The position numbers were made by a program, and so were the translations under genes. A stretch of DNA of 64,000 nt from Myxococcales bacterium (lineage in GTDB: Bacteria > Myxococcota_A > Polyangia > Polyangiales > Polyangiaceae). The DNA is taken from the NCBI GenBank assembly GCA_005777185.1, contig SXNL01000061.1, positions 1 to 64,000 of the forward strand. The letters run 5' to 3'. Positions 54,116 to 63,612 of this stretch are shown here, in pieces. The notes beneath the pieces were generated by a model. That model was not told the DNA's origin. It saw only the letters and a list, made by a program, of their open reading frames with translations, and searched no databases. Each line of letters begins with the position of its first letter. Position 1 is the stretch's first letter.

Positions 54116-55065
54116 TGCCGATGCCCGACGGAGAGACTTCGAAGACACCGTACGAGGAGCAGTTCCAGCGCGTGCTCGGGAACGTCCGCAAGGTGATCCT
54201 GGGGAAGGACGACGTGATCACGCGCGTGCTCTGGTGCGCGGCCGCGCAGGGGCACGTGCTCTTCCGTGACGTGCCAGGCGTCGGCAAGACGATGCTGGCC
54301 AAGGCCTTCGCCGCGAGCGTCTCGTGCACGTTCAAGCGCATCCAGTTCACGCCGGATCTGCTCCCCATGGACGTGACGGGCGCGAACGTCTTCAACATGC
54401 GGCAGAAGACGTTCGACTTCGTCCCCGGCCCGGTCTTCACCAACGTGCTCCTCGGCGACGAGATCAACCGCGCGCCCCCGAAGACGCAGTCGGCGCTCCT
54501 CGAGGTCATGGAGGAGCGGCAGGTCACCATCGAGGGCACCACCCACAAGCTCGAGCCACCGTTCATGGCGATCGCGACCATGAACCCGCTCGACGACGAG
54601 GGCACGTACATGCTCCCCGCCGCGCAGATGGATCGCTTCATGATGATGCTCTCGGTCGGATACCCGCCGGAGGAAGCGGAGTCGAGGATGCTGGAGGTCC
54701 ATCTCGCGCCCGACCCCGTGCTCGAGGACGTCGAGCCCGTGCTGACCCAGGCCGAGCTCATCGGGTGGCAGGCCGCGTGCCGCAAGGTCTACGTGGCGCC
54801 CGAGCTGCGCACGTACATCGTCTCCGTCCTGCGCGCGGTGCGATCCGACGACCGGAACCTCCGCTCCGTCTCGCCGCGCTCGACCCTGCTCCTCGCGCGC
54901 GCCGCCCAGGCGCGGGCCCTCTTCGCGGGGCGCGCGTTCGTCAACGTGGAGGACGTCAAGGTGCTCGCGCCGGACGTCCTCGGCCACCGCGTGCTCACGA
55001 GCGACTCGGGCGTCGGACGCGAGCTCGTCGTCCGGTGCCTGGAGCGGCTCCCCGCCCCCGCATGA
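54112..55065 (+). CDS. MoxR-family AAA+ ATPase
   Basis: A 317-residue AAA+ chaperone-type ATPase: Walker A VPGVGKT at residues 54-60, Walker B LLGDEINR, sensor and arginine-finger region APPKTQSALLEVMEE. The start at 54112 has a GGGAGA ribosome site inside the TerB gene; an earlier ATG at 54097 is less likely. The MoxR-DUF58 pair is a widespread module thought to remodel or activate other proteins. It overlaps both neighbours by 4 bp. Confidence 0.9.
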   Translation: MMPMPDGETSKTPYEEQFQRVLGNVRKVILGKDDVITRVLWCAAAQGHVLFRDVPGVGKTMLAKAFAASVSCTFKRIQFTPDLLPMDVTGANVFNMRQKTFDFVPGPVFTNVLLGDEINRAPPKTQSALLEVMEERQVTIEGTTHKLEPPFMAIATMNPLDDEGTYMLPAAQMDRFMMMLSVGYPPEEAESRMLEVHLAPDPVLEDVEPVLTQAELIGWQAACRKVYVAPELRTYIVSVLRAVRSDDRNLRSVSPRSTLLLARAAQARALFAGRAFVNVEDVKVLAPDVLGHRVLTSDSGVGRELVVRCLERLPAPA

Positions 55066-56714
55066 CCTTCCTTCGCCTGCTCCGCGCGGGGTTCCACACG
55101 CTCCTGCTCTTCGTCCTGCCGTGGGGGGTCGGCGCGGTGACCGGCCTCCTCTTCGACGTCGGCGAGGTGGAGGAGACGCTGGACGCCTTCGCGCGGTGGT
55201 TCGGCCTCCTGGCGGTTCCGCTCATGCTGCTGCAGCTCGTCGCGATCGTCGTGAAGATCTCGCGCGAGCGCCGCGCGATGGCCGCGCGGGGGCGTCGCGG
55301 GTTCGGCGCGTTCGTGGAGGCGGTGGACAAGCACGTCCGGGTCCTCACGGGCCGCGGCGTGGGGCTCGCCCTGTCGTCCGGCGCGATGGTCACGCTCGCG
55401 CTCGCGGCGAAGTGGGGCCAGTTCGCCGTCGTCGCCGTCGCCGGGTTGGGTGTACTCTACATCTTCTCGACGGCCGCCACGTTCGCCTCGGCGTTCTCGA
55501 TCCGCGCGTTCGACGACCGCCTCCGGCGCGGGCGCGGCACCATCGATCGCGAGATGAGCCCGGCGGTCGTCGACGCGGGCGACGCGGTCGAGGAGCGCTT
55601 CGTCCTCGCGCGGATCCCGGTGTTCCCGGGCTTCCGGCTCCACATCGACGAGTCGCTGCCCGACCGGCTCGGCACCGAGACGCGCTTCGCCGTCGATCGC
55701 GTCGTCTCCCGCAGCGTGGCCACCCTGTCCGCCCCCCTCGCGCGCACGGCGCGCGGCGTGTACCGGCTCGGCCCCGCGAGCATCTGGTACGAGGATCTCC
55801 TCGGCGTCACGCGCGTCGCCATCGCGTCCCACGCGTGCGCGAACCTGCGCGTGCTCCCGCGCCTCCGGCCCGTCCTCATGGAGAAGAAGCCGAGGAGCCT
55901 CGCCCGCGCCGAGGGCCCGCTCGCGGCGCTCGCCCGCGTGGCTACGGAGGATCACTACAGGACGCGGCCCTACGTGGCGGGGGACGACGTCCGGAGGGTC
56001 CACTGGAAGCTCTCCATCAACACCGGTGCGCTCCAGATCCGCGTCCCGGAGTCCATCCCCTACGCGCCGCGCAAGGTCCGCCTCTTCCTCGACACCCACC
56101 TGCCCCACGAGCTGCGCGTGGCGCGCCCGGTCCTCGGGGACGCGCTCGACCTCCTGGTGGAGGGCTGGGTCGGCCTCGCGCACGCTCTCGTCCAGCGCGG
56201 CGAGCGGGTCTCGCTCGTCGTCGCTGTCCCTGCCGAGGATGGCGCGTCGTCGACGCTCCGGGAGCTCGCCTGCCGACGTGGCGAGGAGCGTCTCTGGCGA
56301 TCCCTCGGGGCGGACGCGGTCTGGCAGCACGACCTCCCGTTCGAGGCCGCGCTCGCGAGGCTCTCCGCCTCGGACGCGTCGGCGATCGTCGTCACGGGCG
56401 CGCTCGCCCCGGTGAGCTCCATCCGCGGACCGGAGGCCACCGTGATCACGATCGACACGGCCGACCTCGTCGAGGAGCCGCCCAGGGACGGCCGGTCCCT
56501 CGTCCTCCGCGCGATGTTCCACGACCACCCCGCCGGCTCCGACGACAACCGCATCGACTGGCGCGCGCTGTTCACGCCCAAGCCGAGGACGCACGTCATC
56601 CGGCGGGACGTCGGCGCCCGGACACGCGGCGTCCTCGACGGCATCCGCGGCGCGGGGCTCCAGGTGCTCAGGCTGTCGCGCAAGGGCCCCAACCTCGGCC
56701 TGGAGCGCCCGTGA
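55062..56714 (+). CDS. DUF58-domain membrane protein
   Basis: A 550-residue protein with two N-terminal helix pairs (about 10-65 and 95-140) and a DUF58 region: RTRPYVAGDDVRRVHWKLS near residue 300 is the diagnostic motif. A von Willebrand-like fold follows, as in this family. It is the expected partner of MoxR. It contains a TGTA-N3-TACA site (55451-55461) written with rare codons. Starts overlap on both sides (ATGA, GTGA). Confidence 0.85.
   Translation: MTFLRLLRAGFHTLLLFVLPWGVGAVTGLLFDVGEVEETLDAFARWFGLLAVPLMLLQLVAIVVKISRERRAMAARGRRGFGAFVEAVDKHVRVLTGRGVGLALSSGAMVTLALAAKWGQFAVVAVAGLGVLYIFSTAATFASAFSIRAFDDRLRRGRGTIDREMSPAVVDAGDAVEERFVLARIPVFPGFRLHIDESLPDRLGTETRFAVDRVVSRSVATLSAPLARTARGVYRLGPASIWYEDLLGVTRVAIASHACANLRVLPRLRPVLMEKKPRSLARAEGPLAALARVATEDHYRTRPYVAGDDVRRVHWKLSINTGALQIRVPESIPYAPRKVRLFLDTHLPHELRVARPVLGDALDLLVEGWVGLAHALVQRGERVSLVVAVPAEDGASSTLRELACRRGEERLWRSLGADAVWQHDLPFEAALARLSASDASAIVVTGALAPVSSIRGPEATVITIDTADLVEEPPRDGRSLVLRAMFHDHPAGSDDNRIDWRALFTPKPRTHVIRRDVGARTRGVLDGIRGAGLQVLRLSRKGPNLGLERP
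55451..55461. promoter_or_regulatory. TGTA-N3-TACA palindrome (site 5, inside DUF58 gene)
   Basis: TGTA-CTC-TACA. It encodes Gly-Val-Leu-Tyr-Ile as GGT GTA CTC TAC ATC after a TTG codon; GGT and GTA are rare here. Confidence 0.5.
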
Positions 56715-57973
56715 CGGCGCGCGACCGCTACACGCCGGGCCTGCTCGCGGCGATCAAGATCGCCCGCAAGCCTCTGCTCGCCTACCTCCTGTTCTGCCTG
56801 ATCGGCTTCCTCGTCTTCGCGACGACCGTGCTCACGGAGAGCCACTCGAGCGAGAAGACGGCGTTCGAGCTCCTCGTCGCGTGCGTCGCGGGCATCGTCG
56901 GGGTGCTCTCCGGCCAGCTCCTCGCGCTCCTCCGGCTGCGCGTCATCCCGCTCGTGATCGCCGCGACCATCACGCTCGTCGTGGGGATCACCGCGATGAC
57001 GACCACGTCGTTCCACCTGCCGGAGACCCTCGCCATCTCGGTCGTCTTCTTCACGTTCGCCTTCCCCTGCGGGCTCCTCTCGCTCCAGCACCGGTTCGAG
57101 CTCCTCTCCATCTTCTGGCCCTCCGTCGGGTGGATCGGAGCGGTGTTCACGCTCCTCAACGCCGAGCACCGCGTCGTCCAGTGGCAGGAGAACAAGCTCT
57201 CCGCCTGGCAGCCCCTCCCGCTCGCGATCCTGTTCGGGTTCCTGGTCCTCCTCCTCGCGTTCCTCGCGATGAAGCAGACCGTGCGCGTGGAGCTGTGGCT
57301 GGCCCTGTCGGGTACCGCGACGCGGCGCCTGGAGAAGCAGCGCGAGCTCGCCGTCCTCCCGAGGAAGAACCTCTTCCCGATGCTCGTCGTGGTGCTGGTC
57401 CTGTTCGTCTTCACCGCGGTCCTCTCCCCCTTCCTCTTCCGAACCGGCAAGGGCGAGCGCGGCTCCAAGGAGACGCAGACGACGGAGCCCGAGCCGGACC
57501 GCACGCCGAAGATCGACGAGGACGCGGTGATGCGGATGCTCGAGAAGATGAAGGAGGGGGCGAGGAAGGCGTCCTACACTCTGTGGCCGCTCCTCCTCCT
57601 GGCGATCCTCTACCGCCCCGCCAAGCGCGCGCTCCTCGTGAGCCACCTGAAGGCGCCGATCATCCCGAGCCCGCCGTCCGAGCGCATCGAGAACCTCTGG
57701 GAGTACGTACGCATCGCCGCCGAGGACGCGGGCGTCGAGCCGTCCCCGTCCGACTCCGTCGAGGATCTGCTCCGGCGCGTGAAGGATGCACGCTTCGTGT
57801 CGGCGGATCTCGCCGCTTGCGCGGAGATCTACGCGCGCAGCCGCTACGGGTTCGTGCTCCGCCCGGGAGACGCCATGGCCATGAAGAAGCCCTCCCTCGC
57901 CGCGGCGAGGGAGCTGCGGCGCGACATGACCTTCCTGCAGCGCGTGCGCGCGTGGTGGCGCCCCCTGCGCTGA
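56711..57973 (+). CDS. polytopic membrane protein with cytoplasmic C-terminal domain
   Basis: A 420-residue protein with about eight helices in the first 250 residues, another near 300, and a helical C-terminal domain (about 320-420, IENLWEYVRIAAEDAGVEPSPS) resembling DUF4129 of MoxR-linked transglutaminase systems. The transglutaminase domain itself is absent. It is the last gene of the TerB-MoxR-DUF58 operon, starting at a GTG that overlaps DUF58, and a hairpin lies 14 bp after its stop. Confidence 0.7.
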   Translation: MTARDRYTPGLLAAIKIARKPLLAYLLFCLIGFLVFATTVLTESHSSEKTAFELLVACVAGIVGVLSGQLLALLRLRVIPLVIAATITLVVGITAMTTTSFHLPETLAISVVFFTFAFPCGLLSLQHRFELLSIFWPSVGWIGAVFTLLNAEHRVVQWQENKLSAWQPLPLAILFGFLVLLLAFLAMKQTVRVELWLALSGTATRRLEKQRELAVLPRKNLFPMLVVVLVLFVFTAVLSPFLFRTGKGERGSKETQTTEPEPDRTPKIDEDAVMRMLEKMKEGARKASYTLWPLLLLAILYRPAKRALLVSHLKAPIIPSPPSERIENLWEYVRIAAEDAGVEPSPSDSVEDLLRRVKDARFVSADLAACAEIYARSRYGFVLRPGDAMAMKKPSLAAARELRRDMTFLQRVRAWWRPLR

Positions 57974-57986
57974 CACGTCCCTTGCA

Positions 57987-58013
57987 CCGCGGGGCCGCCC
58001 GACGGCCGTGCGG
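57987..58013 (+). terminator. hairpin at the end of the TerB-MoxR-DUF58 operon
   Basis: Inner arms GGCCG and CGGCC around CCCGA, extended by CCGC and GCGG across a 2x2 internal loop, 14 bp after the last stop codon. There is no T-run. Confidence 0.5.
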
Positions 58014-58143
58014 GGACAGGTCCGCAGCGGAAGATGCCTGGCGGACGGCGCCATGGCCTTGACGCCGGTAGGCAGGCTCGAGCATGGAACCCCGCGGGCT
58101 TCGGGGGGAACGGGGCGGCACGCGGCTTGAAAGCGTCCCGGTC

Positions 58144-60906
58144 ATGGAGTCCATCCACCCGTCCATTCGCCCGCCGGGCCACGCACGCGGGGGGGCCGCC
58201 GCGCTCACGACGACCAGCCTCCTCGAGCGCTACGAGCTCGCGATCGCGGGGTCGACCGACGGGATCTGGGACTGGGACATGCGCACGAGCGAGGTCTTCT
58301 TCTCCGCGCGCTGGAAGGCCCAGCTCGGATACGGCCCGAAGGAGCTGCCGAACCGCTTCGACACGTGGCTCCGCCTGATGCACCCCGACGACATCGCGGG
58401 GTGCATGGAGAAGCTCGACGCGTACCTGGAGAAGGGCGACGGTTCCTTCGAGACCGAGCTCCGCATGATCCACAAGGACGGCAGCGTCCGATGGTTCCTC
58501 GCGCGGGGCGTCGCGCGGCGCGACGACGAGGGCCGCCCCTACCGCATGGCAGGATCCTTCGCGGACATCACCGCCCGCAAGAAGGCAGACGAGGAGCGCG
58601 ACCGCTTCTTCGACATGACCGTGGACCTCCTCGCCATCGGCGGCCTCGGCGGGAACCTCGTGCGCGTGAACCCGGCGTGGCGGAAGACCCTCGGGTGGGC
58701 GGAAGGCCAGCTCGTCGGCCGATCCCTGATCGATCTCGTGCACGACGACGACCGGCAACGCCTCGTCGACGCGATGTTCGACGTGTCGCACGCCGCACCG
58801 GTGGAGTCGTTCGAGGCGCGCTTCCAGCGGAAGAACGGCTCGTTCGCGTGGCTGCTCCTGTCCGCGACCCCCACGGACGAGGGCAACGTGTACTACGCGG
58901 CGCGCGACATCACGGAGCGCAAGGCCACCGAGGAACAGCTCCGCAAGAGCGAGGAGCACTTTCGCCGCCTCCTCGACGCCGCGCCCGTGATGATCTGGAT
59001 GAGCGGGCCGACGATGTCGTGCACCTACGTCAACATCGCCTGGCGCGCGGTCACGGGGCGCGCGCTCGCCGACGAGCTCGGCCTCGGCTTCCTGTCGCAG
59101 GTCCACGAGGACGACCGGGCGGCGCGCTTCGCGAACCTGGACGCAGCCTTCAAGACCCGCCAGGCGTATCGGACCGAGTACCGCCTCCGCGGGGCGGACG
59201 GGGCGTACCGCTGGATCCTGGAGAACGGCTCGCCGCGTTTCGGCGCCGTGCAGGGCGTCGACGGCGCCGGGGCCGGCTCGCGCTTCGACGGCTTCGTGGC
59301 GTCGTGCGTGGACATCACCGACCAGCACAGGGCGCGCGAGCAAGCGCTCGAGAACTCTCGCGCGAAGGCTCAGTTCCTCGCGAACATGAGCCACGAGATC
59401 CGGACGCCGATGAACTGCGTGATCGGCATGACACAGCTCCTGCGCGACACGAACCTCGACACGGAGCAGCGCCACTACGTCGAGGCCGTGTCGTCGTGCG
59501 CGGAGACGCTGCTCACGCTCATCAACGACATCCTCGACTTCTCCAAGATCGAGGCCGGTCGGCTCGACATCGAGACCGTCGACTTCGATCTCCGGAATGC
59601 GGCCGAGGAGGTGACCGAGCTCCTCGCGGAGCGCGCCGAGAGCCGGGGCGTTTCGCTCTCCGTCCTCTTCGATCCGGAGGTGCCACCCGCCGTCGGCGGC
59701 GATCCGACGCGCATCCGCCAGGTGCTCACCAACCTGATCGGGAACGCGGTCAAGTTCACCGAGAAGGGGGGCGGCGTCTCGGTCACGGCGCGCCTCGTGG
59801 AGCGCGGAGACAGACACCACGTCGTCCGCTTCGCGGTCGCGGACACGGGAATCGGCATCCCGGAGGAGGCCATGCCGCGCCTCTTCCACGCCTTCACGCA
59901 GGCGGACGGCTCCACGACGCGCAAGTACGGGGGGACGGGCCTCGGCCTGGCGATCTGCAAGCAGCTCGTCAACCTGATGGGAGGCGACGTCGAGGTCGAG
60001 AGCAAGGTGGGACGAGGGAGCACGTTCTCGTTCACGCTGCGCCTCGAGGCACGCGCCACGCCGCCGGTCACGCCGCTCGCGCAGCTGGAGGGCATGCGGG
60101 TCCTGTGCGTGGACGATCGCGAGATCGATCGGGCGGTCATCCGGGGGCACCTCGAGCAGCGTGGGATCGTGGTGACGACCGCGGCGAGCGGCGCGGAGGC
60201 GGTGGAGATCCTCCTCGCGGCCCACAACCGGGAGGAGCCGTTCCAGCTCGTCATCAGCGATCTCACGATGCCGGAGATGGACGGCGTGGAGCTCGCGCGC
60301 CACATCCGGGACATCGAGGAAATCGCCGCCACACCGCTGGTCCTGGTGACCTCGTGGACGCGCCGCTCCCATTTCGCGCGTGCGCGGGTGGCCGGCTACG
60401 CCCGATGCATCACGAAGCCACTGCGCCACCGACAGCTCGTCGAGGCGATCCAGATCGCGGTCACGCCCCGGGCGACGACCGCCGTCTTGCAGGCGACGCC
60501 GCGCGCGAGCACGCCGTCGGCCAAGCCCGCCCTCGCCGCGCACGTCCTCCTCGTCGAGGACAACAAGGTGAACCAGCAGGTCGCGATGCGCATGCTGCGG
60601 AAGCTGGGCTGCACCGTGGAGGTCGCGAACGACGGCGCGGAGGCGCTCGAGCTCGTGACCAGCGGCGCCTTCGAGATCGTCTTCATGGACTGCCAGATGC
60701 CCAGGATGGACGGATACGAGGCGTCCATGGCCATCCGCAAGACCGAGGGGGCGACGCGGCACACACCCATCGTCGCGATGACGGCGAACGCCATGAAGGG
60801 CGACCGCGAGAAGTGCCTCGGCGCCGGAATGGACGACTACATCGCCAAGCCGATCCAGCGCGCGGAGCTCGAACGCGCGCTGACCAACTGGGTGAAGCGC
60901 GCCTGA
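58144..60906 (+). CDS. hybrid sensor histidine kinase with three PAS domains and two receiver domains
   Basis: A 920-residue cytoplasmic sensor without membrane helices. PAS domains span about 25-145, 148-270 and 272-395 (IWDWDMRTSEVFFSARWKA, then DITARKKADEE and DITERKATEE PAC ends). The HisKA helix has SHEIRTP with H417, and the ATPase domain has NAVKFTEKGGG, ADTGIGIPE and GTGLGLAI. Receiver 1 has CVDDREID and D706, receiver 2 LLVEDNKVNQQ and D849 in FMDCQMPRMDG. No output domain is present, so it should signal by phosphorelay. An ATG at 58084 is a possible earlier start but its codons are less biased. A palindrome and a hairpin follow the stop. Confidence 0.9.
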   Translation: MESIHPSIRPPGHARGGAAALTTTSLLERYELAIAGSTDGIWDWDMRTSEVFFSARWKAQLGYGPKELPNRFDTWLRLMHPDDIAGCMEKLDAYLEKGDGSFETELRMIHKDGSVRWFLARGVARRDDEGRPYRMAGSFADITARKKADEERDRFFDMTVDLLAIGGLGGNLVRVNPAWRKTLGWAEGQLVGRSLIDLVHDDDRQRLVDAMFDVSHAAPVESFEARFQRKNGSFAWLLLSATPTDEGNVYYAARDITERKATEEQLRKSEEHFRRLLDAAPVMIWMSGPTMSCTYVNIAWRAVTGRALADELGLGFLSQVHEDDRAARFANLDAAFKTRQAYRTEYRLRGADGAYRWILENGSPRFGAVQGVDGAGAGSRFDGFVASCVDITDQHRAREQALENSRAKAQFLANMSHEIRTPMNCVIGMTQLLRDTNLDTEQRHYVEAVSSCAETLLTLINDILDFSKIEAGRLDIETVDFDLRNAAEEVTELLAERAESRGVSLSVLFDPEVPPAVGGDPTRIRQVLTNLIGNAVKFTEKGGGVSVTARLVERGDRHHVVRFAVADTGIGIPEEAMPRLFHAFTQADGSTTRKYGGTGLGLAICKQLVNLMGGDVEVESKVGRGSTFSFTLRLEARATPPVTPLAQLEGMRVLCVDDREIDRAVIRGHLEQRGIVVTTAASGAEAVEILLAAHNREEPFQLVISDLTMPEMDGVELARHIRDIEEIAATPLVLVTSWTRRSHFARARVAGYARCITKPLRHRQLVEAIQIAVTPRATTAVLQATPRASTPSAKPALAAHVLLVEDNKVNQQVAMRMLRKLGCTVEVANDGAEALELVTSGAFEIVFMDCQMPRMDGYEASMAIRKTEGATRHTPIVAMTANAMKGDREKCLGAGMDDYIAKPIQRAELERALTNWVKRA

Positions 60907-60910
60907 TACA

Positions 60911-60925
60911 CATGTAATCTACATG
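60911..60925. promoter_or_regulatory. TGTA-N3-TACA palindrome (site 6, after the hybrid kinase gene)
   Basis: Perfect arms CATGTA and TACATG around ATC begin 4 bp after the kinase stop codon and 126 bp before the next start, the most A/T-rich patch of this gap. Confidence 0.5.
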
Positions 60926-60970
60926 GATATGCCGCGGGTGCGGTTGGGCGCGCGACCACCACGTCGCAGG

Positions 60971-60991
60971 CTCGTCGCTGGCCGCGACGAG
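60971..60991 (+). terminator. hairpin after the hybrid kinase gene
   Basis: Perfect 8-bp arms CTCGTCGC and GCGACGAG around TGGCC; a moderately T-rich stretch (GTTTGGTTGTG) follows about 20 bp later. Confidence 0.5.
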
Positions 60992-61050
60992 GGGGCTGGC
61001 TGCCGTTTGGTTGTGGGCGCCACCCCGCCCCGTATGTCATCCTTCCTGGC

Positions 61051-63612
61051 ATGAGAAGCGCCGCCTGCCTTGGCCTCATCGGTCTCGCCGCCCTCCCCTT
61101 CATCGCCTGCTCCTCGACGAACGTGGACGTCCCCGCGGGCGAGCCCGCCCCGTGCAAGAACGTCACCGAGGCGTCGCGCTTCGAGTCGGGATCGCCCGAC
61201 GGGCACGCGGATCCGTTCGGCGCCGGGCCGGCGAACCAGGCGCGCGCGGGGCGCATCAAGGCCGCCGACGCGATCAAGCAGGCCGCCAACGCGCGAAACA
61301 AGGTCCGGGTCGGCGACTTCGTGATGACCAACGGCAAGATCGTGGCCTACGTCGAGGACAAGGGCCCGTCGGACGGCTACAACACGTTCGGCGGCGAGCT
61401 CCTCGCGATCGAGCCGGTCGGCGCGGACGGAAGGCCGCTCGGCATCTCCCAGTACGGCGAGACCCTGATCGCCTTCTCGCGGCAGACGGTCCTCCCGGAG
61501 ACCGTCACGGTCCTCGCCGACGGCTCGGACGGCAAGGCGGCCATCGTCCGCGCGTCGGGGAAGCTCACCAACATCCCGTTCCTCGACACTTTCAAGGCGA
61601 TCCTCGCCGACGAGTACGGGTTCCCCGCGGCCCTCGACTACATCCTCGAGCCCGGCGCCGAGAAGCTGAAGATCCGCCTCTCGCTCATGAACACGACCGG
61701 CGACGACGTGAGCTTCGCGCGCAAGCAGATGCTCGGCTTCTTCCACAGCCACAGGTCCACGACGTACACGGAGGATCAGGGCTTCGCCACGGCCACGGGG
61801 AAGAACGCGTGGGTCGGAGAGGACGCGGTCACCTCCTCGTTCGCGCTCCGCGTGCCCGGCGGCACGATCGACGCGAACCTCGAGGTATCCGGCTTCCAGT
61901 ACTTCTCGACCAGCGGCCTCGCCGTCGAGGCGTGCGGCAAGAAGAGCGTCGACTACCTCGAGGTCATCCCGGCCGCGGGCAGCGTGGACGCCCTCCGCGA
62001 GGCCATCCGCCGCGTGGACCAGAAGCCCGCGTGGCGCGAGGTGAAGGGCACCGTGTCTGGCGACGCGGGCGCCACGATCCCGGGGGCGACGGTCCACGCG
62101 CTCGCGGCCGACGGCAAGTACCTCACGCGCGCGTTCGCGGACGAGCGGGGCGTCTTCCGCCTCCACCTCCCCGCGGAGACGGTGCAGCTCTACGCGACGG
62201 CGAAGGGCCACGAGGTCTCCACCCCACGCGCGACGACCGGCCAGGAGGTCGACGTCGCCCTCAAGCTGAAGGAGCCCGCGTACATCTCGATCGTGGCGCG
62301 GGAGGGGTCGACGCCGCTCCCCGTGCGGGTCCAGGTGATCCCCTCGAAGGCCGTCGCGAAGGCGCCCGCGACGTTCGGCGAGAAGCCCGAGGAGGGGAGC
62401 CGCCTCTACCAGCATTTCGCCGTGACGGGCGACGCGACGCTCCCGGTTCCGCCGGGGGATCATCGCGTCATCGTCACCCGCGGCCACGAGTACGATCTCC
62501 TCGACCAGACCGTGACGGCCGAGGCCGGAAAGACCGTCGAGATCAAGGCGAACCTCGCCCGCTCCGTCGACTCCGCGGGCGTGATGTGCGGCGACTTCCA
62601 CATCCACTCGAACTTCTCGGCCGACTCGTTCGACACGCCTCTCGACAAGGTCAAGGGGGCCATCGCCGACGGCCTCGAGATCCCCGTCTCGAGCGAGCAC
62701 GAGTGGATCATCGACTTCCAGCCGATCATCCGGGATCTTCGGCTCACCAAGTGGGCGTATGGCTTCCCCTCCGAGGAGCTCACGACGTTCACGTTCGGCC
62801 ACTTCGGCGTCGTCCCCATCCAGCCGCGACCCGACGCACAGAACAACGGCGCCATCGGCTGGATCGGCCGCTCGGGGGACCAGATCTTCCAGGCCGTCGC
62901 GGATCTGCCGGAGAAGCCCGTCCTCATCGTCAACCACCCGTCGGGCGGCGGCTTCACGTCCTACTTCTCGCAGGTGAGCTTCGATCGCGCGAAGGGCGAG
63001 GGCTCGGGCGCCAACTGGAGCGGCAAGTTCGAGGCGCTCGAGGTCTTCAACGACTCGAGCTGGGAGAAGAACCGGAACGCCTCGGTCGCGGACTGGCTCT
63101 CGATGCTGGACGCGGGGAAGACGACGTGGGCCATCGGCAGCTCGGACAGCCATTACCTCCGGACGTCGCCCGTGGGCTATCCGCGCACGTGCATGCGCTT
63201 CGGCCACGACGATCCGGAGAAGCTGACCGCCGAGCTCGTGCGTGACGTCCTGCGCTCCGGGAACACGACCATCTCGGGCGGCCTCTACATGACCGTGGAG
63301 GCCCCCGGCGGGGCGCCGATCGGCGGAAAGAGCACGGCCGGCACCTACAAGGTCGTCGTCCAGGCCCCCACGTGGCTCAAGCCCGACGCCATGAAGCTCG
63401 AGGTGGTCATCGACGGCGCGACCGCGCAGACGATCGACCTCGTCGACTCCGCCACGGGCGTCGGCCACCGGTGGGCGGCCGACGTGAACGTCGCGCCGAC
63501 GTCGAGCAAGAAGCGACACTACGTGGTGTTTCACGCCAAGGGTGGGGGGGACCTCTCGCCGCTCCACCCCGGCCGCGATCCGTTCGCGGTGTCGAACCCC
63601 ATCTTCTTCTGA
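61051..63612 (+). CDS. CehA/McbA-type PHP-domain metallohydrolase lipoprotein
   Basis: An 853-residue lipoprotein (PFIACSS lipobox, residues 16-22). The first 480 residues are mostly beta, with a carboxypeptidase-regulatory-like unit (about 330-410, VKGTVSGDAGATIPGATVHAL). The PHP domain begins at D515-x-H517-x-H519 (GDFHIHSNFSAD), followed by SSEHEW, a VNHPSGGG motif and SSDSHYL, all potential metal ligands. CehA/McbA-type enzymes hydrolyse esters or phosphoesters. The substrate is unknown. Its stop overlaps the dihydrouridine synthase ATG by one base. Confidence 0.82.
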   Translation: MRSAACLGLIGLAALPFIACSSTNVDVPAGEPAPCKNVTEASRFESGSPDGHADPFGAGPANQARAGRIKAADAIKQAANARNKVRVGDFVMTNGKIVAYVEDKGPSDGYNTFGGELLAIEPVGADGRPLGISQYGETLIAFSRQTVLPETVTVLADGSDGKAAIVRASGKLTNIPFLDTFKAILADEYGFPAALDYILEPGAEKLKIRLSLMNTTGDDVSFARKQMLGFFHSHRSTTYTEDQGFATATGKNAWVGEDAVTSSFALRVPGGTIDANLEVSGFQYFSTSGLAVEACGKKSVDYLEVIPAAGSVDALREAIRRVDQKPAWREVKGTVSGDAGATIPGATVHALAADGKYLTRAFADERGVFRLHLPAETVQLYATAKGHEVSTPRATTGQEVDVALKLKEPAYISIVAREGSTPLPVRVQVIPSKAVAKAPATFGEKPEEGSRLYQHFAVTGDATLPVPPGDHRVIVTRGHEYDLLDQTVTAEAGKTVEIKANLARSVDSAGVMCGDFHIHSNFSADSFDTPLDKVKGAIADGLEIPVSSEHEWIIDFQPIIRDLRLTKWAYGFPSEELTTFTFGHFGVVPIQPRPDAQNNGAIGWIGRSGDQIFQAVADLPEKPVLIVNHPSGGGFTSYFSQVSFDRAKGEGSGANWSGKFEALEVFNDSSWEKNRNASVADWLSMLDAGKTTWAIGSSDSHYLRTSPVGYPRTCMRFGHDDPEKLTAELVRDVLRSGNTTISGGLYMTVEAPGGAPIGGKSTAGTYKVVVQAPTWLKPDAMKLEVVIDGATAQTIDLVDSATGVGHRWAADVNVAPTSSKKRHYVVFHAKGGGDLSPLHPGRDPFAVSNPIFF

